A DNA stretch of 64,000 bases from Arthrobacter sp. (GTDB lineage Bacteria; Actinomycetota; Actinomycetes; Actinomycetales; Micrococcaceae), in the NCBI GenBank assembly GCA_023264815.1, contig JAHFUZ010000018.1, positions 1-64,000 of the forward strand, written 5' to 3'. Positions 7,868 to 16,618 of this stretch are shown here, in pieces. Position 1 is the first letter of the stretch. Each line of letters begins with the position of its first letter. The notes under the pieces are model-generated. The model did no database searches, was not told where the DNA came from, and saw only the letters and a list, made by a program, of their open reading frames with translations. The position numbers were made by a program, and so were the translations under genes.

Positions 7868-8752
7868 ATGCCTGCCGCCTCTCCCCCTCCGCTGCGCTGC
7901 CCACTCTGCGGGAACCGGCTCAGTGCCGCCGGCGCCTCCGGCACTGCCGCCCGCCCGGCCCTGGCGTGCAGTGCCGGGCACAGCTTTGATGCGGCCAAGC
8001 AGGGCTACTTCAACCTGTTGGTGGGCAAGGGGACAGTCTTCGAAGCGGACTCGGCGGACATGGTGGCGGCCCGGTTCAGCTTCCTCGACGCCGGACATTA
8101 CCGGCCGCTGGCCGATGCTGTTGCCGCTGCGGTCACGGAAAGGGTTCGCCCCGGGGAGCCGTTTACAGTCCTCGACTCGGGAACGGGGACGGGCCACTAC
8201 CTCAGGGCGGTGCTCGACGCCGTCAGCCGGGTCACCGGCGAGTACACCGCAGTGGCGCTGGACATCTCCAAATTCGCGTTGCGGCGGGCGGCCCGGCTCA
8301 ACCCGGAAGCCGTCAGCCTCGCCTTTGACGTCTGGCAGCCGCTGCCCTTAACGGACGGCTCTGTTGACCTGGTGACCGTCATCTTCGCACCCCGGAACGC
8401 CGCCGAATTTGCCAGGGTCCTGCGGCCCGACGGCCGGTTACTGGTGGTGACGCCCCGTGCCGGGCACCTGGCGTCGATGGCCGTCCGGTCCGGGATGCTG
8501 GCCATCGAGGAAGGGAAGGACACCAGGCTCACCGAGTCCCTGGCCGGCCACTTCGAGCCGGAATCAACCCAGGACATCGAGATCCGGCTGAGGCTCACTC
8601 CTGCGGAGATGGCGGATCTGGCCTTTATGGGCCCGGCGGGGCATCACCTGGACCGGGCCGCTCTCGCCACAGAGCTGGAAGCGCTCGGTACCACCCCAGC
8701 GGTGGAGGCCCATTTCCGGCTCACCGTCTTTCGGCCGATGCGACCAGCGTAA
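7868..8752 (+). CDS. RlmA-like 23S rRNA (guanine-N1)-methyltransferase
   Basis: 294 residues from ATG 7868. An N-terminal zinc finger (Cys11, Cys14, Cys34, His38) is followed by a class I SAM domain with VLDSGTGTGHY and IFAPRNAAEFARVLRPDG. This layout is that of RlmA(I)/RlmA(II)/TlrB enzymes, which methylate G745 or G748 of 23S rRNA near the peptide exit tunnel; the RlmA(II)/TlrB branch contributes to tylosin resistance. Which guanine is used here cannot be told. TAAGAT ends 7 bases before the ATG with no ribosome site, so the message is probably leaderless; an earlier in-frame ATG at 7844 lies upstream of that box and is not favoured. Confidence 0.85.
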   Translation: MPAASPPPLRCPLCGNRLSAAGASGTAARPALACSAGHSFDAAKQGYFNLLVGKGTVFEADSADMVAARFSFLDAGHYRPLADAVAAAVTERVRPGEPFTVLDSGTGTGHYLRAVLDAVSRVTGEYTAVALDISKFALRRAARLNPEAVSLAFDVWQPLPLTDGSVDLVTVIFAPRNAAEFARVLRPDGRLLVVTPRAGHLASMAVRSGMLAIEEGKDTRLTESLAGHFEPESTQDIEIRLRLTPAEMADLAFMGPAGHHLDRAALATELEALGTTPAVEAHFRLTVFRPMRPA

Positions 8753-8854
8753 CGACTTGGCCACGTTCACGGGCCCGACTCCCGGCGCCCTGCCGCCCGG
8801 CAATCCAGCGGATTAGGATAAGTAGACAGCTACTGAATGGTCAAGGGGGACGGA

Positions 8855-9319
8855 ATGTTTGAATGGCTCGGTGAAAACTGGTGGGCCCTGTGGCTCACGG
8901 CTTTCCTCGCGTTCGCGGTGGTCGAGATGATCACCCTTGACCTGTTCTTCATCATGCTCGGCGGCGGAACACTCGCCGCCATTGTTGCCGATTTCGCCGG
9001 AGCTGACCTGTGGCTGCAGATTGTGGTCTTCTGCGTGGTGTCCCTGCTGATGATCGCTTTCGTCCGCCCTGTTGCCCTCAGCCACCTGAAGAAGGGGCCG
9101 GCCGAGCAGCGCACCAACGTAGACCGCCTGATCGGCGAGCAGGCGCTCGTGATGGAAGCGGTCAGTTCCACTGGCGGGCTGGTCAAAATCGGCGGCGATG
9201 TGTGGAGCGCCCGGTCCGCCGGCGGTGTCCTGCCTGCAGGCCAGAAGGCCGTGGTGTCGTCCATCGAAGGTGCCACTGCCGTTGTCTCTGCACCGCAGGA
9301 GCAGCCGGGGAACCCGTAG
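8855..9319 (+). CDS. NfeD-family membrane protein
   Basis: 154 residues. The start is set at ATG 8855 because AAGGGGGA lies 5 bases upstream; an in-frame ATG at 8837 is less well placed. Two to three transmembrane segments in the first 75 residues (ALWLTAFLAFAVVEM and LWLQIVVFCVVSLLMIAF) are followed by a cytosolic OB-fold domain (VDRLIGEQALVMEAVSS, GGDVWSARSAG). NfeD proteins partner with SPFH/stomatin proteins in membrane microdomains, and the next gene is exactly that, 56 bases downstream. The pair probably forms one operon ending at the terminator at 10337-10377. Confidence 0.9.
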   Translation: MFEWLGENWWALWLTAFLAFAVVEMITLDLFFIMLGGGTLAAIVADFAGADLWLQIVVFCVVSLLMIAFVRPVALSHLKKGPAEQRTNVDRLIGEQALVMEAVSSTGGLVKIGGDVWSARSAGGVLPAGQKAVVSSIEGATAVVSAPQEQPGNP

Positions 9320-9375
9320 ATTCAGCGGCACCAACAGTGTTGGATACAGCCTATTAACTGGGGATAAGGAGATGT

Positions 9376-10317
9376 ATGGATAACGCAGGAGGAGTCGCCT
9401 TGGCCATTGTGCTGGTGGTCCTGATCGTATTCGTGATAATTGTTTTGGTCCGCTCGGTGCGGATCATCCCGCAGGCGAGGGCCGGCGTCGTCGAACGTCT
9501 GGGCAAGTACCAGCGCACCCTGAACCCGGGACTGACCATCCTCATCCCGTTCGTGGACCGGCTCCTGCCGCTCCTTGACCTCCGGGAACAGGTGGTTTCC
9601 TTCCCCCCGCAGCCAGTCATCACTGAAGACAACCTGGTGGTTTCCATCGACACGGTGGTCTACTTCCAGGTCACCGATCCCCGGGCAGCCACGTACGAGA
9701 TCGCCAACTACATCCAGGCCGTGGAACAGCTCACCACTACCACACTGCGTAACGTGGTGGGTGGCCTGAATCTCGAAGAGGCCCTGACCTCACGCGACCA
9801 GATCAACGGACAGCTGCGCGGCGTCCTGGACGAGGCAACCGGCCGCTGGGGAATCCGCGTGTCGCGCGTCGAGCTGAAGGCCATTGATCCGCCCCACTCC
9901 ATCCAGGATTCGATGGAAAAGCAGATGCGTGCCGAGCGCGACCGCCGCGCCGCGATCCTCACGGCCGAAGGCACCAAGCAGTCGGCCATCCTGACCGCTG
10001 AGGGCCAGCGGCAGGCATCGATCCTGGCTGCCGAAGGTGACGCGAAGGCGGCCATCCTCCGGGCTGACGGTGAGGCGCAGGCCATCCAGAAGGTCTTTGA
10101 CGCGATCCACAAGGGTAATCCCGACCAGAAGCTGCTGGCCTACCAATATCTGCAGACCCTTCCGAAGCTGGCCGAAGGGTCCTCCAACAAACTGTGGATC
10201 ATCCCCAGCGAAGTCGGGGAAGCGCTCAAGGGCATCGGAAATGCACTCGGTGGCACCAACCCGGACCCGCGTTCCGGTGGCGGCCACTTCGACGAGGAAT
10301 CTGCCAACCAGCCCTGA
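9376..10317 (+). CDS. SPFH/band 7 (stomatin-like) protein
   Basis: 313 residues, ATG preceded by AAGGAG at the ideal spacing. One N-terminal membrane segment (residues 7-26) is followed by the SPFH domain (RIIPQARAGVVERLGKY to about residue 185). A helical region follows with a repeated heptad-like unit AEGxxxxxILxAEG, then a flexible C-terminus (GGTNPDPRSGGG). Stomatin-like proteins oligomerise on the inner membrane face and organise microdomains; with NfeD they form a widespread conserved pair. No protease partner is encoded next to it. Confidence 0.93.
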   Translation: MDNAGGVALAIVLVVLIVFVIIVLVRSVRIIPQARAGVVERLGKYQRTLNPGLTILIPFVDRLLPLLDLREQVVSFPPQPVITEDNLVVSIDTVVYFQVTDPRAATYEIANYIQAVEQLTTTTLRNVVGGLNLEEALTSRDQINGQLRGVLDEATGRWGIRVSRVELKAIDPPHSIQDSMEKQMRAERDRRAAILTAEGTKQSAILTAEGQRQASILAAEGDAKAAILRADGEAQAIQKVFDAIHKGNPDQKLLAYQYLQTLPKLAEGSSNKLWIIPSEVGEALKGIGNALGGTNPDPRSGGGHFDEESANQP

Positions 10318-10336
10318 GACTCAGGGAAATGTGTCC

Positions 10337-10377
10337 GGCAGGGGCCGCGCCGCCAATCGGGCGGGGCGGCCCCTGCC
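10337..10377 (+). terminator. Terminator of the nfeD-stomatin operon
   Basis: GGCAGGGGCCGC (10337-10348) pairs with GCGGCCCCTGCC (10366-10377), and the loop can pair further (GCC/GGGC). It is followed by CTTCTTG. It begins 20 bases after the stomatin stop. Confidence 0.8.
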
Positions 10378-10399
10378 CTTCTTGATGCGTATGTGAAGT

Positions 10400-10428
10400 T
10401 TGGCCCCAGGGGCGCGTCCCGGTATAAT
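10400..10428 (+). promoter_or_regulatory. Housekeeping-type promoter upstream of rbpA
   Basis: TTGGCC (10400-10405), a 17-base spacer and a perfect TATAAT (10423-10428) form a sigma-70/SigA-type promoter. It lies about 160 bases upstream of the rbpA start. Confidence 0.7.
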
Positions 10429-10459
10429 TGAGTGTTTGTCCGGCCGGACCAGTTCAGCT

Positions 10460-10485
10460 GGAACAAGAATGCTTCGCAATGCGTT
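10460..10485 (+). promoter_or_regulatory. Candidate SigR/SigH-type thiol-stress promoter for rbpA
   Basis: GGAAC (10460-10464), 18 bases, then GTT (10483-10485) matches the GGAAT-N18-GTT consensus of actinobacterial SigR/SigH regulons. In Streptomyces coelicolor rbpA belongs to the SigR regulon, so the match fits known biology. The GTT also begins a stem, GTTGTATC-AAGT-GATGCAAC (10483-10502), with one G-U pair. Confidence 0.6.
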
Positions 10486-10586
10486 GTATCAAGTGATGCA
10501 ACACAGTGCACATAGTAGTCCAGTGCGGTCTTATCGCACTGGCTTGCGTGGGGTCCTGCTCCGCGAACCGACCAAAGGGAGAAAAC

Positions 10587-10934
10587 ATGAGCGATCGCAG
10601 CCTGCGGGGTATGCGCCTTGGTGCGCAGAGCATGGAGACCGAGTCCGGCGTTGAGCCGGCTCCGCGTCAGCGTGTGGAGTACCGGTGCGAGGACGGCGAG
10701 CAGGTTTTCGTCACGTTCTCGTCAGAGGCTGAAATTCCTCCTGTGTGGGTTTCCAAGACCGGCAAGGAAGCGCTCCTGGTGGATGGCGAACGTCCCGATA
10801 CCAGCAACGAAAAAGCTGTCCGTACGCACTGGGACATGCTGCTGGAACGCCGTTCCCTCCCCGAGCTTGAGCAGATCCTCGAGGACCGGCTGACTATCCT
10901 GCGCGAACGCCGCGGCGAACGGCGCAGCGCCTGA
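10587..10934 (+). CDS. rbpA: RNA polymerase-binding protein RbpA
   Basis: 115 residues from ATG 10587, preceded by AAGGGAG at 8 bases. Actinobacteria-specific transcription factor that contacts RNA polymerase and the housekeeping sigma factor and stabilises the open complex. The sequence shows the N-terminal tail (SLRGMRLGAQS), the beta-barrel core (VEYRCEDGEQVFVTFSSEAE, PPVWVSKTGKEA) and the C-terminal sigma-interacting helices (THWDMLLERRSLPELEQILE). The long leader carries two different promoter types, suggesting constitutive plus stress-induced expression. It is convergent with the polyprenol mannose synthase gene, as in mycobacteria. Confidence 0.96.
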   Translation: MSDRSLRGMRLGAQSMETESGVEPAPRQRVEYRCEDGEQVFVTFSSEAEIPPVWVSKTGKEALLVDGERPDTSNEKAVRTHWDMLLERRSLPELEQILEDRLTILRERRGERRSA

Positions 10935-10983
10935 CTCACCGGCGGTCACAGCCTCGCTGACTGAGGCAACTGAATGTTAAGCA

Positions 10984-11030
10984 AAAGGGCCGGCCCGGCA
11001 ACGTGATCAACGTTGCCGGGCCGGCCCTTT
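10984..11030. terminator. Bidirectional terminator between rbpA and the Ppm synthase gene
   Basis: A perfect 21-bp stem (10984-11004 with 11110-style complement at 11010-11030) encloses a 5-base loop GATCA. The outer ends are AAA and TTT, so the structure works for both converging genes. Confidence 0.9.
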
Positions 11031-11077
11031 GCTTTATCGCTGCTGGGTCAACAGGCAGCCCACCCTGAGGGTTGGCA

Positions 11078-11821
11078 CTAGCCCTGTGCCGGGGCTTTTT
11101 TGCCTGTGAGTTTGTTCCATCGTGCCTGCAGGCCCCAGCGGGTGACGTTGATCATGGCTTCCACCACAATGTTGCCGCTCATCTTTGACGCACCCAGCTC
11201 GCGTTCCACGAAGGTGATGGGGCGCTCCTCGATCCGGAGGCCCATCTTGGCCACCCGCCAGGCCAGATCCACCTGGAAGCCGTACCCCACCGAATCGACC
11301 TGGTCGAGGTTGAGGGCTTCAAGGGTGGACCTGCGGAAGGCACGGTATCCGCCGGTGACGTCCTTGATTTTCAGGCCGAGCATCAGCCGCGCGTAGGTGC
11401 TGCCAACGCGAGAGATGGCCTGCCGGTAGAGCGGCCAGTTGACCACGCTGCCTCCGGGAACCCAGCGGGAGCCCATGGCGAGGTCTGCGCCCTGTTCAAC
11501 GGCTTCAAGCAGCTGGAGCAGTTGCTCGGGCTGGTGGGAACCGTCTGCGTCCATCTCCACCAAGACGTCGTAGCCGGCGTCCAGGCCCCATTTGAACCCG
11601 GCGATATAGGCAGCGCCGAGGCCCTCCTTGCCCTTCCGGTGCAGGACGTGGACCTGAGCGTCGGCGGCAGCAATGGTGTCTGCCAGCTGGCCGGTGCCGT
11701 CAGGGCTGTTGTCGTCCACCACCAGAACGTCCGAGGCGGGTACGGCTGCCCGCAGGCGCTGGAGGGTCTTGGGCAGCGATTCCAGCTCGTTGTAGGTCGG
11801 AATAATGGTAAGGACGCGCAC
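11078..11821 (-). CDS. Polyprenol monophosphomannose synthase (GT2)
   Basis: 247 residues from GTG 11821, with AGGAAAGG at the right spacing. Transfers mannose from GDP-mannose to polyprenyl phosphate at the inner membrane face, making the donor for lipoglycan and protein mannosylation. GT2 features are clear: [11 protein letters not shown] near residue 35, the DAD metal motif in VEMDADGSH, and [12 protein letters not shown]. No C-terminal membrane domain is present, so this is the soluble Dpm1-like catalytic domain, the counterpart of the synthase domain of mycobacterial Ppm1. No acyltransferase domain is fused to it. It is separated from the amidohydrolase upstream by about 105 bases. Confidence 0.92.
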   Translation of the reverse strand: MRVLTIIPTYNELESLPKTLQRLRAAVPASDVLVVDDNSPDGTGQLADTIAAADAQVHVLHRKGKEGLGAAYIAGFKWGLDAGYDVLVEMDADGSHQPEQLLQLLEAVEQGADLAMGSRWVPGGSVVNWPLYRQAISRVGSTYARLMLGLKIKDVTGGYRAFRRSTLEALNLDQVDSVGYGFQVDLAWRVAKMGLRIEERPITFVERELGASKMSGNIVVEAMINVTRWGLQARWNKLTGKKAPAQG

Positions 11822-11926
11822 AAAGGGCCTTTCCTGGACGGGAGCGGTCGGAGCGACTGGTCATCAGCTGGGTCACTGGCTGGCAGGCGCAACTACCCAT
11901 TATAGGGCGCTGGCCTGCAGATCGAA

Positions 11927-13591
11927 TCAGGAACGCAGCGCCGGACTGGAAAACAGCTCCTGGCCGTCGCGCACGGTCTGCAGGCAGCGGGGATCGGACC
12001 CGGCATCCAGCGCCGGAAGCAGCGGGGTGCGTGCCCGCGGATCCGTGCTCCAGGACTGCACCCGGTCATCGGCCACCTGGACCATCAGTTCCTCGACCTC
12101 CCACACGGCGAAAGTGGCAGGCGCACCGGGAACCAGCTGCCCGGCCATCGGGTTGTGGTACTTGGCTGCGCGCCAACCGGCCCGGGTGTGGCCGAGGAAC
12201 GCTGCCCTGGCGGAGATCCGTTCGTCGGGGTTGTGGTGTTCCAGGCAGGCCCGCACACTGGACCAGGGCCGCAGCGGTGTCACCGGGCTGTCGCTGCCGA
12301 AGCAGATGGGAACACCGGCCGAGTAGAACGAGGCAAACGGGTTCATGGACCGGCTGCGGCTGCCCAGGCGCTGCTGGTACATGCCGCCCTCGCTCCCCCA
12401 CTCGGCGTCGAAGCGGGGCTGGGCACTGACGGTCACGGAGAACCGGGCCAGCTGCTGCACCGCGGCGGCGTCAGCCATCTCCACATGCTCAAAGCGGTGG
12501 CCTGCGGCGCGGACCCGCTGCTCACCCACTTCGGCGGCGGCCAGTTCCAGGGCCTCCAGCGCAGCGTCCAGCCCGGCGTCGCCGATGACATGGAAGCCAC
12601 CCTGGATCCCCAGTACCGAGCATGCCGCCAAGTGGGCCCCGGCCTGGGCTGCCGTGACGTAGAGGTTGCCGCGTTCACCCGCGGCGTCACTGTATCCGTC
12701 ACGCAGGGCTGCCGTCCGTGAGCCGAGGGAACCGTCGATGGTCAGGTCGCCGGCCAGTCCCCGCACGGCAATGCCAAGGCCGTCCAACAGTTGCCGGGCG
12801 TGGTCCTCCGAAATGGCCAGCTCGCCCCAGTACGGGAGAACCTCCGGTACAGCGGCGTCCCCGGGTGCGTTGTTCCATGCCGCGGCCACGCGCAGGTCGC
12901 CAGCACCTCCGATGTGGGGCGCAGCCATTTCCGCAACGGCCACATAGCCGTTTTCGGCAGCCTCGTGCAGGGCGCGCTGCTGGTAGGCCCGGATGGTTGC
13001 CTCCGGGAGCCGCCGGGCTTCCTGCCGGGCCGCGGTATGCGCGGCCCGGGAGACCTGTGCCCCGGATGTGTAGCCGTCCAGGCCGTCCAGGGCGGCTTCG
13101 GCAGCCAGGGAGGACGACACCAAGGCGGAATGCGCATCGATCCGTGACAGGAAGGCACCCCGCCCACCTGAGGCCCGCTCGAGCTCATCGGCGGAGGGCA
13201 GGGCAGTGTCGGTCCATGTTGACTCGTCCCAGCCATGCCCCAGGACCCTGCCGCTGCCTCCGGAAGCGGCAGCGGCCACGGCGTCCAGGAGTTCCCTGGC
13301 GGAGCGGACGCCGCCCAGCTGAACGGCGTCCAGCGCAATGCCGGTTTCTGTGAGATGGACATGTGAGTCGACAAAGCCCGGGGTGACCAGGGCACCCCGA
13401 AGGTCGATGACCTCCATTGAAGAATCGGTTATCGAGGACGCCGCCTGCTCGGAACCCACCCATGCCACGGTGTCCCCATCCACTACCATGGCGGTGGCCA
13501 GCGGATCCGCAGCCGAGTACACCGAGCCGTTGCGGTAGAGGACTACCCTGCGCCCGTTCGGGGCGGACGTGGCAGATCGTTCAGTGGTCAT
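11927..13591 (-). CDS. Amidohydrolase family protein (YtcJ-like)
   Basis: 554 residues; the start has AGGAG 9 bases upstream. A metal-dependent hydrolase of the amidohydrolase_3 type: the metal-binding HVH motif is at residues 77-79 in GFVDSHVHLTETG, later VIGDAGLDAALEAL and GHRFEHVEMAD supply further histidines, and FGSDSPVTPLRPW contains the conserved aspartate. Members act on varied C-N or ester bonds and the substrate cannot be predicted. It lies between helY and the mannose synthase on the same strand, without an obvious functional link. Confidence 0.85.
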   Translation of the reverse strand: MTTERSATSAPNGRRVVLYRNGSVYSAADPLATAMVVDGDTVAWVGSEQAASSITDSSMEVIDLRGALVTPGFVDSHVHLTETGIALDAVQLGGVRSARELLDAVAAAASGGSGRVLGHGWDESTWTDTALPSADELERASGGRGAFLSRIDAHSALVSSSLAAEAALDGLDGYTSGAQVSRAAHTAARQEARRLPEATIRAYQQRALHEAAENGYVAVAEMAAPHIGGAGDLRVAAAWNNAPGDAAVPEVLPYWGELAISEDHARQLLDGLGIAVRGLAGDLTIDGSLGSRTAALRDGYSDAAGERGNLYVTAAQAGAHLAACSVLGIQGGFHVIGDAGLDAALEALELAAAEVGEQRVRAAGHRFEHVEMADAAAVQQLARFSVTVSAQPRFDAEWGSEGGMYQQRLGSRSRSMNPFASFYSAGVPICFGSDSPVTPLRPWSSVRACLEHHNPDERISARAAFLGHTRAGWRAAKYHNPMAGQLVPGAPATFAVWEVEELMVQVADDRVQSWSTDPRARTPLLPALDAGSDPRCLQTVRDGQELFSSPALRS

Positions 13592-13672
13592 GGGCGAAAG
13601 CTCCTGGGCTTGGCGGGGCAGCCAAAGCTGCCGGAGGGAAGACTGCTGTTGAGGGGTATTCGGCTGGCTGGA

Positions 13673-16594
13673 TCACAGGACAGAGGAGTAAGCCACCACA
13701 CCCCGGCGGATCAGGGAAATGGCCTCCGCGCACAGGCGTGCGAGCCGGGGTTCCAAACCGGGAATTTTGGCCAGCTGGTCAAGCAGGTCGATGACCTGTT
13801 TGACCCAGCGCACAAAGTCGCCTGCTGCGAGGTCCGTGCCGTTCAGCACGTCCTGGAGGTGCCGCCCCTTGGCCCACTTGTACATAGGCCACACGAGGCC
13901 CAGTTCGGGTTCACCGGTCAGCGGCAGCTTGTTGGCCTCTTCAGTGTCCTCAAGGGCAGACCATTCACGGACCACCAGGTCCACCGACGTTTCCAGTGAA
14001 ATGCTCGGCATCCGGGGACGAAGGCCCCTGTCCTCCCGTTTGGCCTGGTACACGAGCACACTGGCCAGGGCAGCAACTTCGACGGCGTCGAGGTCGCTGA
14101 AGGCACCCAGCCGCAGGGCCTGGGAAATCAGCAGGTCCTTTTCGCCGTAAATCCGGCGGAGCCGCTGGCCGTCGGCGCTGATGGCCAGCCGGCCATCAGC
14201 GGTGGACTCCAGGTAGCCGTATGCCGACAGGACGTCGCAGACGCGGTCGAAGGTCTTGGCAATGGTGTTGGTGCGGCCCTGGATCTGGCGGACCAGTCCA
14301 TCTGTTTCACGGCGTAGCTTCCACCAGCGCTCGGACCACCGGGCGTGGTCTTCACGTTCGCTGCAGCCGTGGCAGGGGTGCGCGCGGAGAGCGCGCCGCA
14401 GCTCGGTGATGCGCTTTTCCTGGTTTGGCAGGACGCTGCCGAGACCAAAGTCGGTGTTGCGGCCCGGAGCCGGTGGACGGTTTTCCCGCACCGCATTCCG
14501 TGCCGAGGAGGCGAGGTCACGCCGGGACTTGGGGACTTTGGCGTTGAACGCCTTGGGGATCCGAATCCGCGTCACAGGTGCGATGGGACCCTCGAGATCT
14601 TCGGTGCCGATCCGCCGGAGCTGGTTATCGAGGGTCAGGACTGCAGGCCGGGGTTCCCGGCCGCTGTGGTCCGAGCTCAGGACCACGGCCAGTCCGGGTG
14701 CCCTTCCGCCCGGCACGTCAACCACGTCTCCTGGCATGAGCCGCGCCAGGGAGTCTTCGTTCAGGGATTTCCGTGCCCGGGACTTGGTACGGGAGGTGAC
14801 GTTCTCGGCGTCGGACAGTTCGCGGCGCAGCCGGGCGTATTCGGTGAAGTCGCCGAGATGGCAGGTCATGGATTTCGCGTACCCGGCCAGGGACTCCTCC
14901 CTGCTGCGCACCTGCTTGGCCAGTCCCACCACCGAGCGGTCTGCCTGGAACTGCGCGAACGAGGATTCCAGGATCTGCCGCGCACGGGCCCGGCCGAATT
15001 GCGCCAGCAGGTTGATGCTCATGTTGTACGTGGGCCGGAAACTCGAATTCAGCGGATACGTCCGCCGGGAGGCGAGGCCGGCCACCGCGGCCGGATCCGT
15101 GCCCGGTTGCCAGAGGACAACGGCGTGGCCTTCGACGTCGATGCCCCGCCGGCCGGCCCGGCCGGTCAGCTGCGTGTACTCCCCCGCCGTGATGTCCACG
15201 TGGGCTTCCCCATTGAACTTGTCGAGCTTTTCCAGGACCACGGACCTGGCGGGCATGTTGACGCCCAGGGCCAGGGTTTCCGTGGCGAAAACGGCCTTGA
15301 CCAGTCCTTCAACGAAGAGTTTTTCCACCACTTCCTTGAACGTGGGCAGCATGCCGGCATGGTGGGCGGCGAACCCTCGCAAGAGGCCGTCCCGCCAGGT
15401 CCAGAAGCCCAGCACATCGAGGTCTTCCGGCGGGATTTCCTGGCCTGCCTCGTCCACGCGCTGTGCGATGATGCGCTGCTCCTTTTCGGTGGTCAGCCAC
15501 AGCCCGGACGAGACACACTGGGCGACGGCGGCGTCGCAGCCGGCCCGGGAAAAGATGAAGGTGATGGCGGGCAGCAGGTCCTGCCGGTCCAGGCTGGCGA
15601 TGACCTGGGGACGGCTGGCCCGCCGGACGGCACCGGGCTGGGCCCCCTGTGGGGGCCGGGTGTCGGAGCGCTGCCGGTTCTGGCGGCGCTGGCTCCGCCC
15701 GCCGTGGCCGAAGCGGCCACGGAAACTTTCCTGGCTTTCGCTGCGGGCCATGGCAAGAAGGTCCGGGTTGACCTCAAACCCGCGTCCGGCATCCCCGCCG
15801 GACCCGCCGTCCAGGACGGGCTCCACGGTATCGCGGACCGACAGGGGTGCGCCGGTTTCGGCGTCGGCGGGCGGGGCGATTTCATCGAAGGTGGTTTCGC
15901 CGGCGAACAGGTCCACGATTTCCCGGCCCACCATGACGTGCTGCCACAGCGGTACTGGCCGGTGTTCGGAGACGATGATGTCCGTGTGGCCGCGTACGGT
16001 GTCCAGCCAGGCACCGAACTCTTCTGCGTTGGACACCGTGGCGCTGAGCGAGACTACCTGCACTTCACTGGGCAGATGGATGATCACTTCCTCCCAGACG
16101 GCGCCGCGGAAACGGTCGGCCAGGTAGTGGACCTCGTCCATGACCACATAGCCAAGGTCATCCAGTGTCGCGGAGTCTGCGTAGAGCATGTTCCGGAGGA
16201 CTTCTGTAGTCATCACCACCACCGGGGCGTCGCCGTTGATGCTGGTGTCACCTGTCAGGAGGCCTACGTTTTCTGCACCGTATTTTTCGGCGAGTTCCGT
16301 GAATTTCTGATTGCTCAGCGCTTTGATGGGTGTGGTGTAAAAGGCCTTGAGATGCCGCTCCAGCGCGAGGTAGATGGCGAATTCCCCCACGATGGTTTTA
16401 CCGGCCCCGGTAGGGGCTGCCACCAGCACTCCCTTGCCTTCCTGCAGTGAACGGCAGGCGAGCCGCTGGAATTCGTCGAGTTCAAAGTCGAGGGTGCGGA
16501 CAAACCCGCCAAGGTACGTTCGCGCCTCCGCTGTGCGTTCCGCGCTGGCCCGGTAGCTGTCAGAGGGCGAAAGCGGCCCGGAAATAGAGGACAT
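13673..16594 (-). CDS. helY: Ski2/HelY-type DEAD/DEAH-box RNA helicase
   Basis: 973 residues. Superfamily 2 helicase of the Ski2-like group. Walker A PTGAGKT is at 61-67, the DEVH box at 153-156, and SATVSNAEEF is motif III. A central insertion rich in R/G/Q (about residues 290-345, including HGGRSQRRQNRQRSDTRP) is unstructured. The C-terminal half has TGRAGRRGIDVEGHAVV (motif VI) and a DSHCT-like domain. Mycobacterial HelY occupies the same place beside tatCA. The substrate is likely RNA, with role in RNA quality control inferred from the family. TAGGCT ends 6 bases before ATG and there is no ribosome site, so it is probably leaderless despite following tatC by only 24 bases. Confidence 0.93.
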   Translation of the reverse strand: MSSISGPLSPSDSYRASAERTAEARTYLGGFVRTLDFELDEFQRLACRSLQEGKGVLVAAPTGAGKTIVGEFAIYLALERHLKAFYTTPIKALSNQKFTELAEKYGAENVGLLTGDTSINGDAPVVVMTTEVLRNMLYADSATLDDLGYVVMDEVHYLADRFRGAVWEEVIIHLPSEVQVVSLSATVSNAEEFGAWLDTVRGHTDIIVSEHRPVPLWQHVMVGREIVDLFAGETTFDEIAPPADAETGAPLSVRDTVEPVLDGGSGGDAGRGFEVNPDLLAMARSESQESFRGRFGHGGRSQRRQNRQRSDTRPPQGAQPGAVRRASRPQVIASLDRQDLLPAITFIFSRAGCDAAVAQCVSSGLWLTTEKEQRIIAQRVDEAGQEIPPEDLDVLGFWTWRDGLLRGFAAHHAGMLPTFKEVVEKLFVEGLVKAVFATETLALGVNMPARSVVLEKLDKFNGEAHVDITAGEYTQLTGRAGRRGIDVEGHAVVLWQPGTDPAAVAGLASRRTYPLNSSFRPTYNMSINLLAQFGRARARQILESSFAQFQADRSVVGLAKQVRSREESLAGYAKSMTCHLGDFTEYARLRRELSDAENVTSRTKSRARKSLNEDSLARLMPGDVVDVPGGRAPGLAVVLSSDHSGREPRPAVLTLDNQLRRIGTEDLEGPIAPVTRIRIPKAFNAKVPKSRRDLASSARNAVRENRPPAPGRNTDFGLGSVLPNQEKRITELRRALRAHPCHGCSEREDHARWSERWWKLRRETDGLVRQIQGRTNTIAKTFDRVCDVLSAYGYLESTADGRLAISADGQRLRRIYGEKDLLISQALRLGAFSDLDAVEVAALASVLVYQAKREDRGLRPRMPSISLETSVDLVVREWSALEDTEEANKLPLTGEPELGLVWPMYKWAKGRHLQDVLNGTDLAAGDFVRWVKQVIDLLDQLAKIPGLEPRLARLCAEAISLIRRGVVAYSSVL

Positions 16595-16618
16595 GCAACT
16601 AGCCTAGTGCGCCGGGAG

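Noticed and set aside
14345-16450. Very long open frame (701 codons) on the plus strand
   Set aside because: It is antisense to helY, has no ribosome site and no family resemblance; long antisense frames are expected opposite GC-rich coding sequence.
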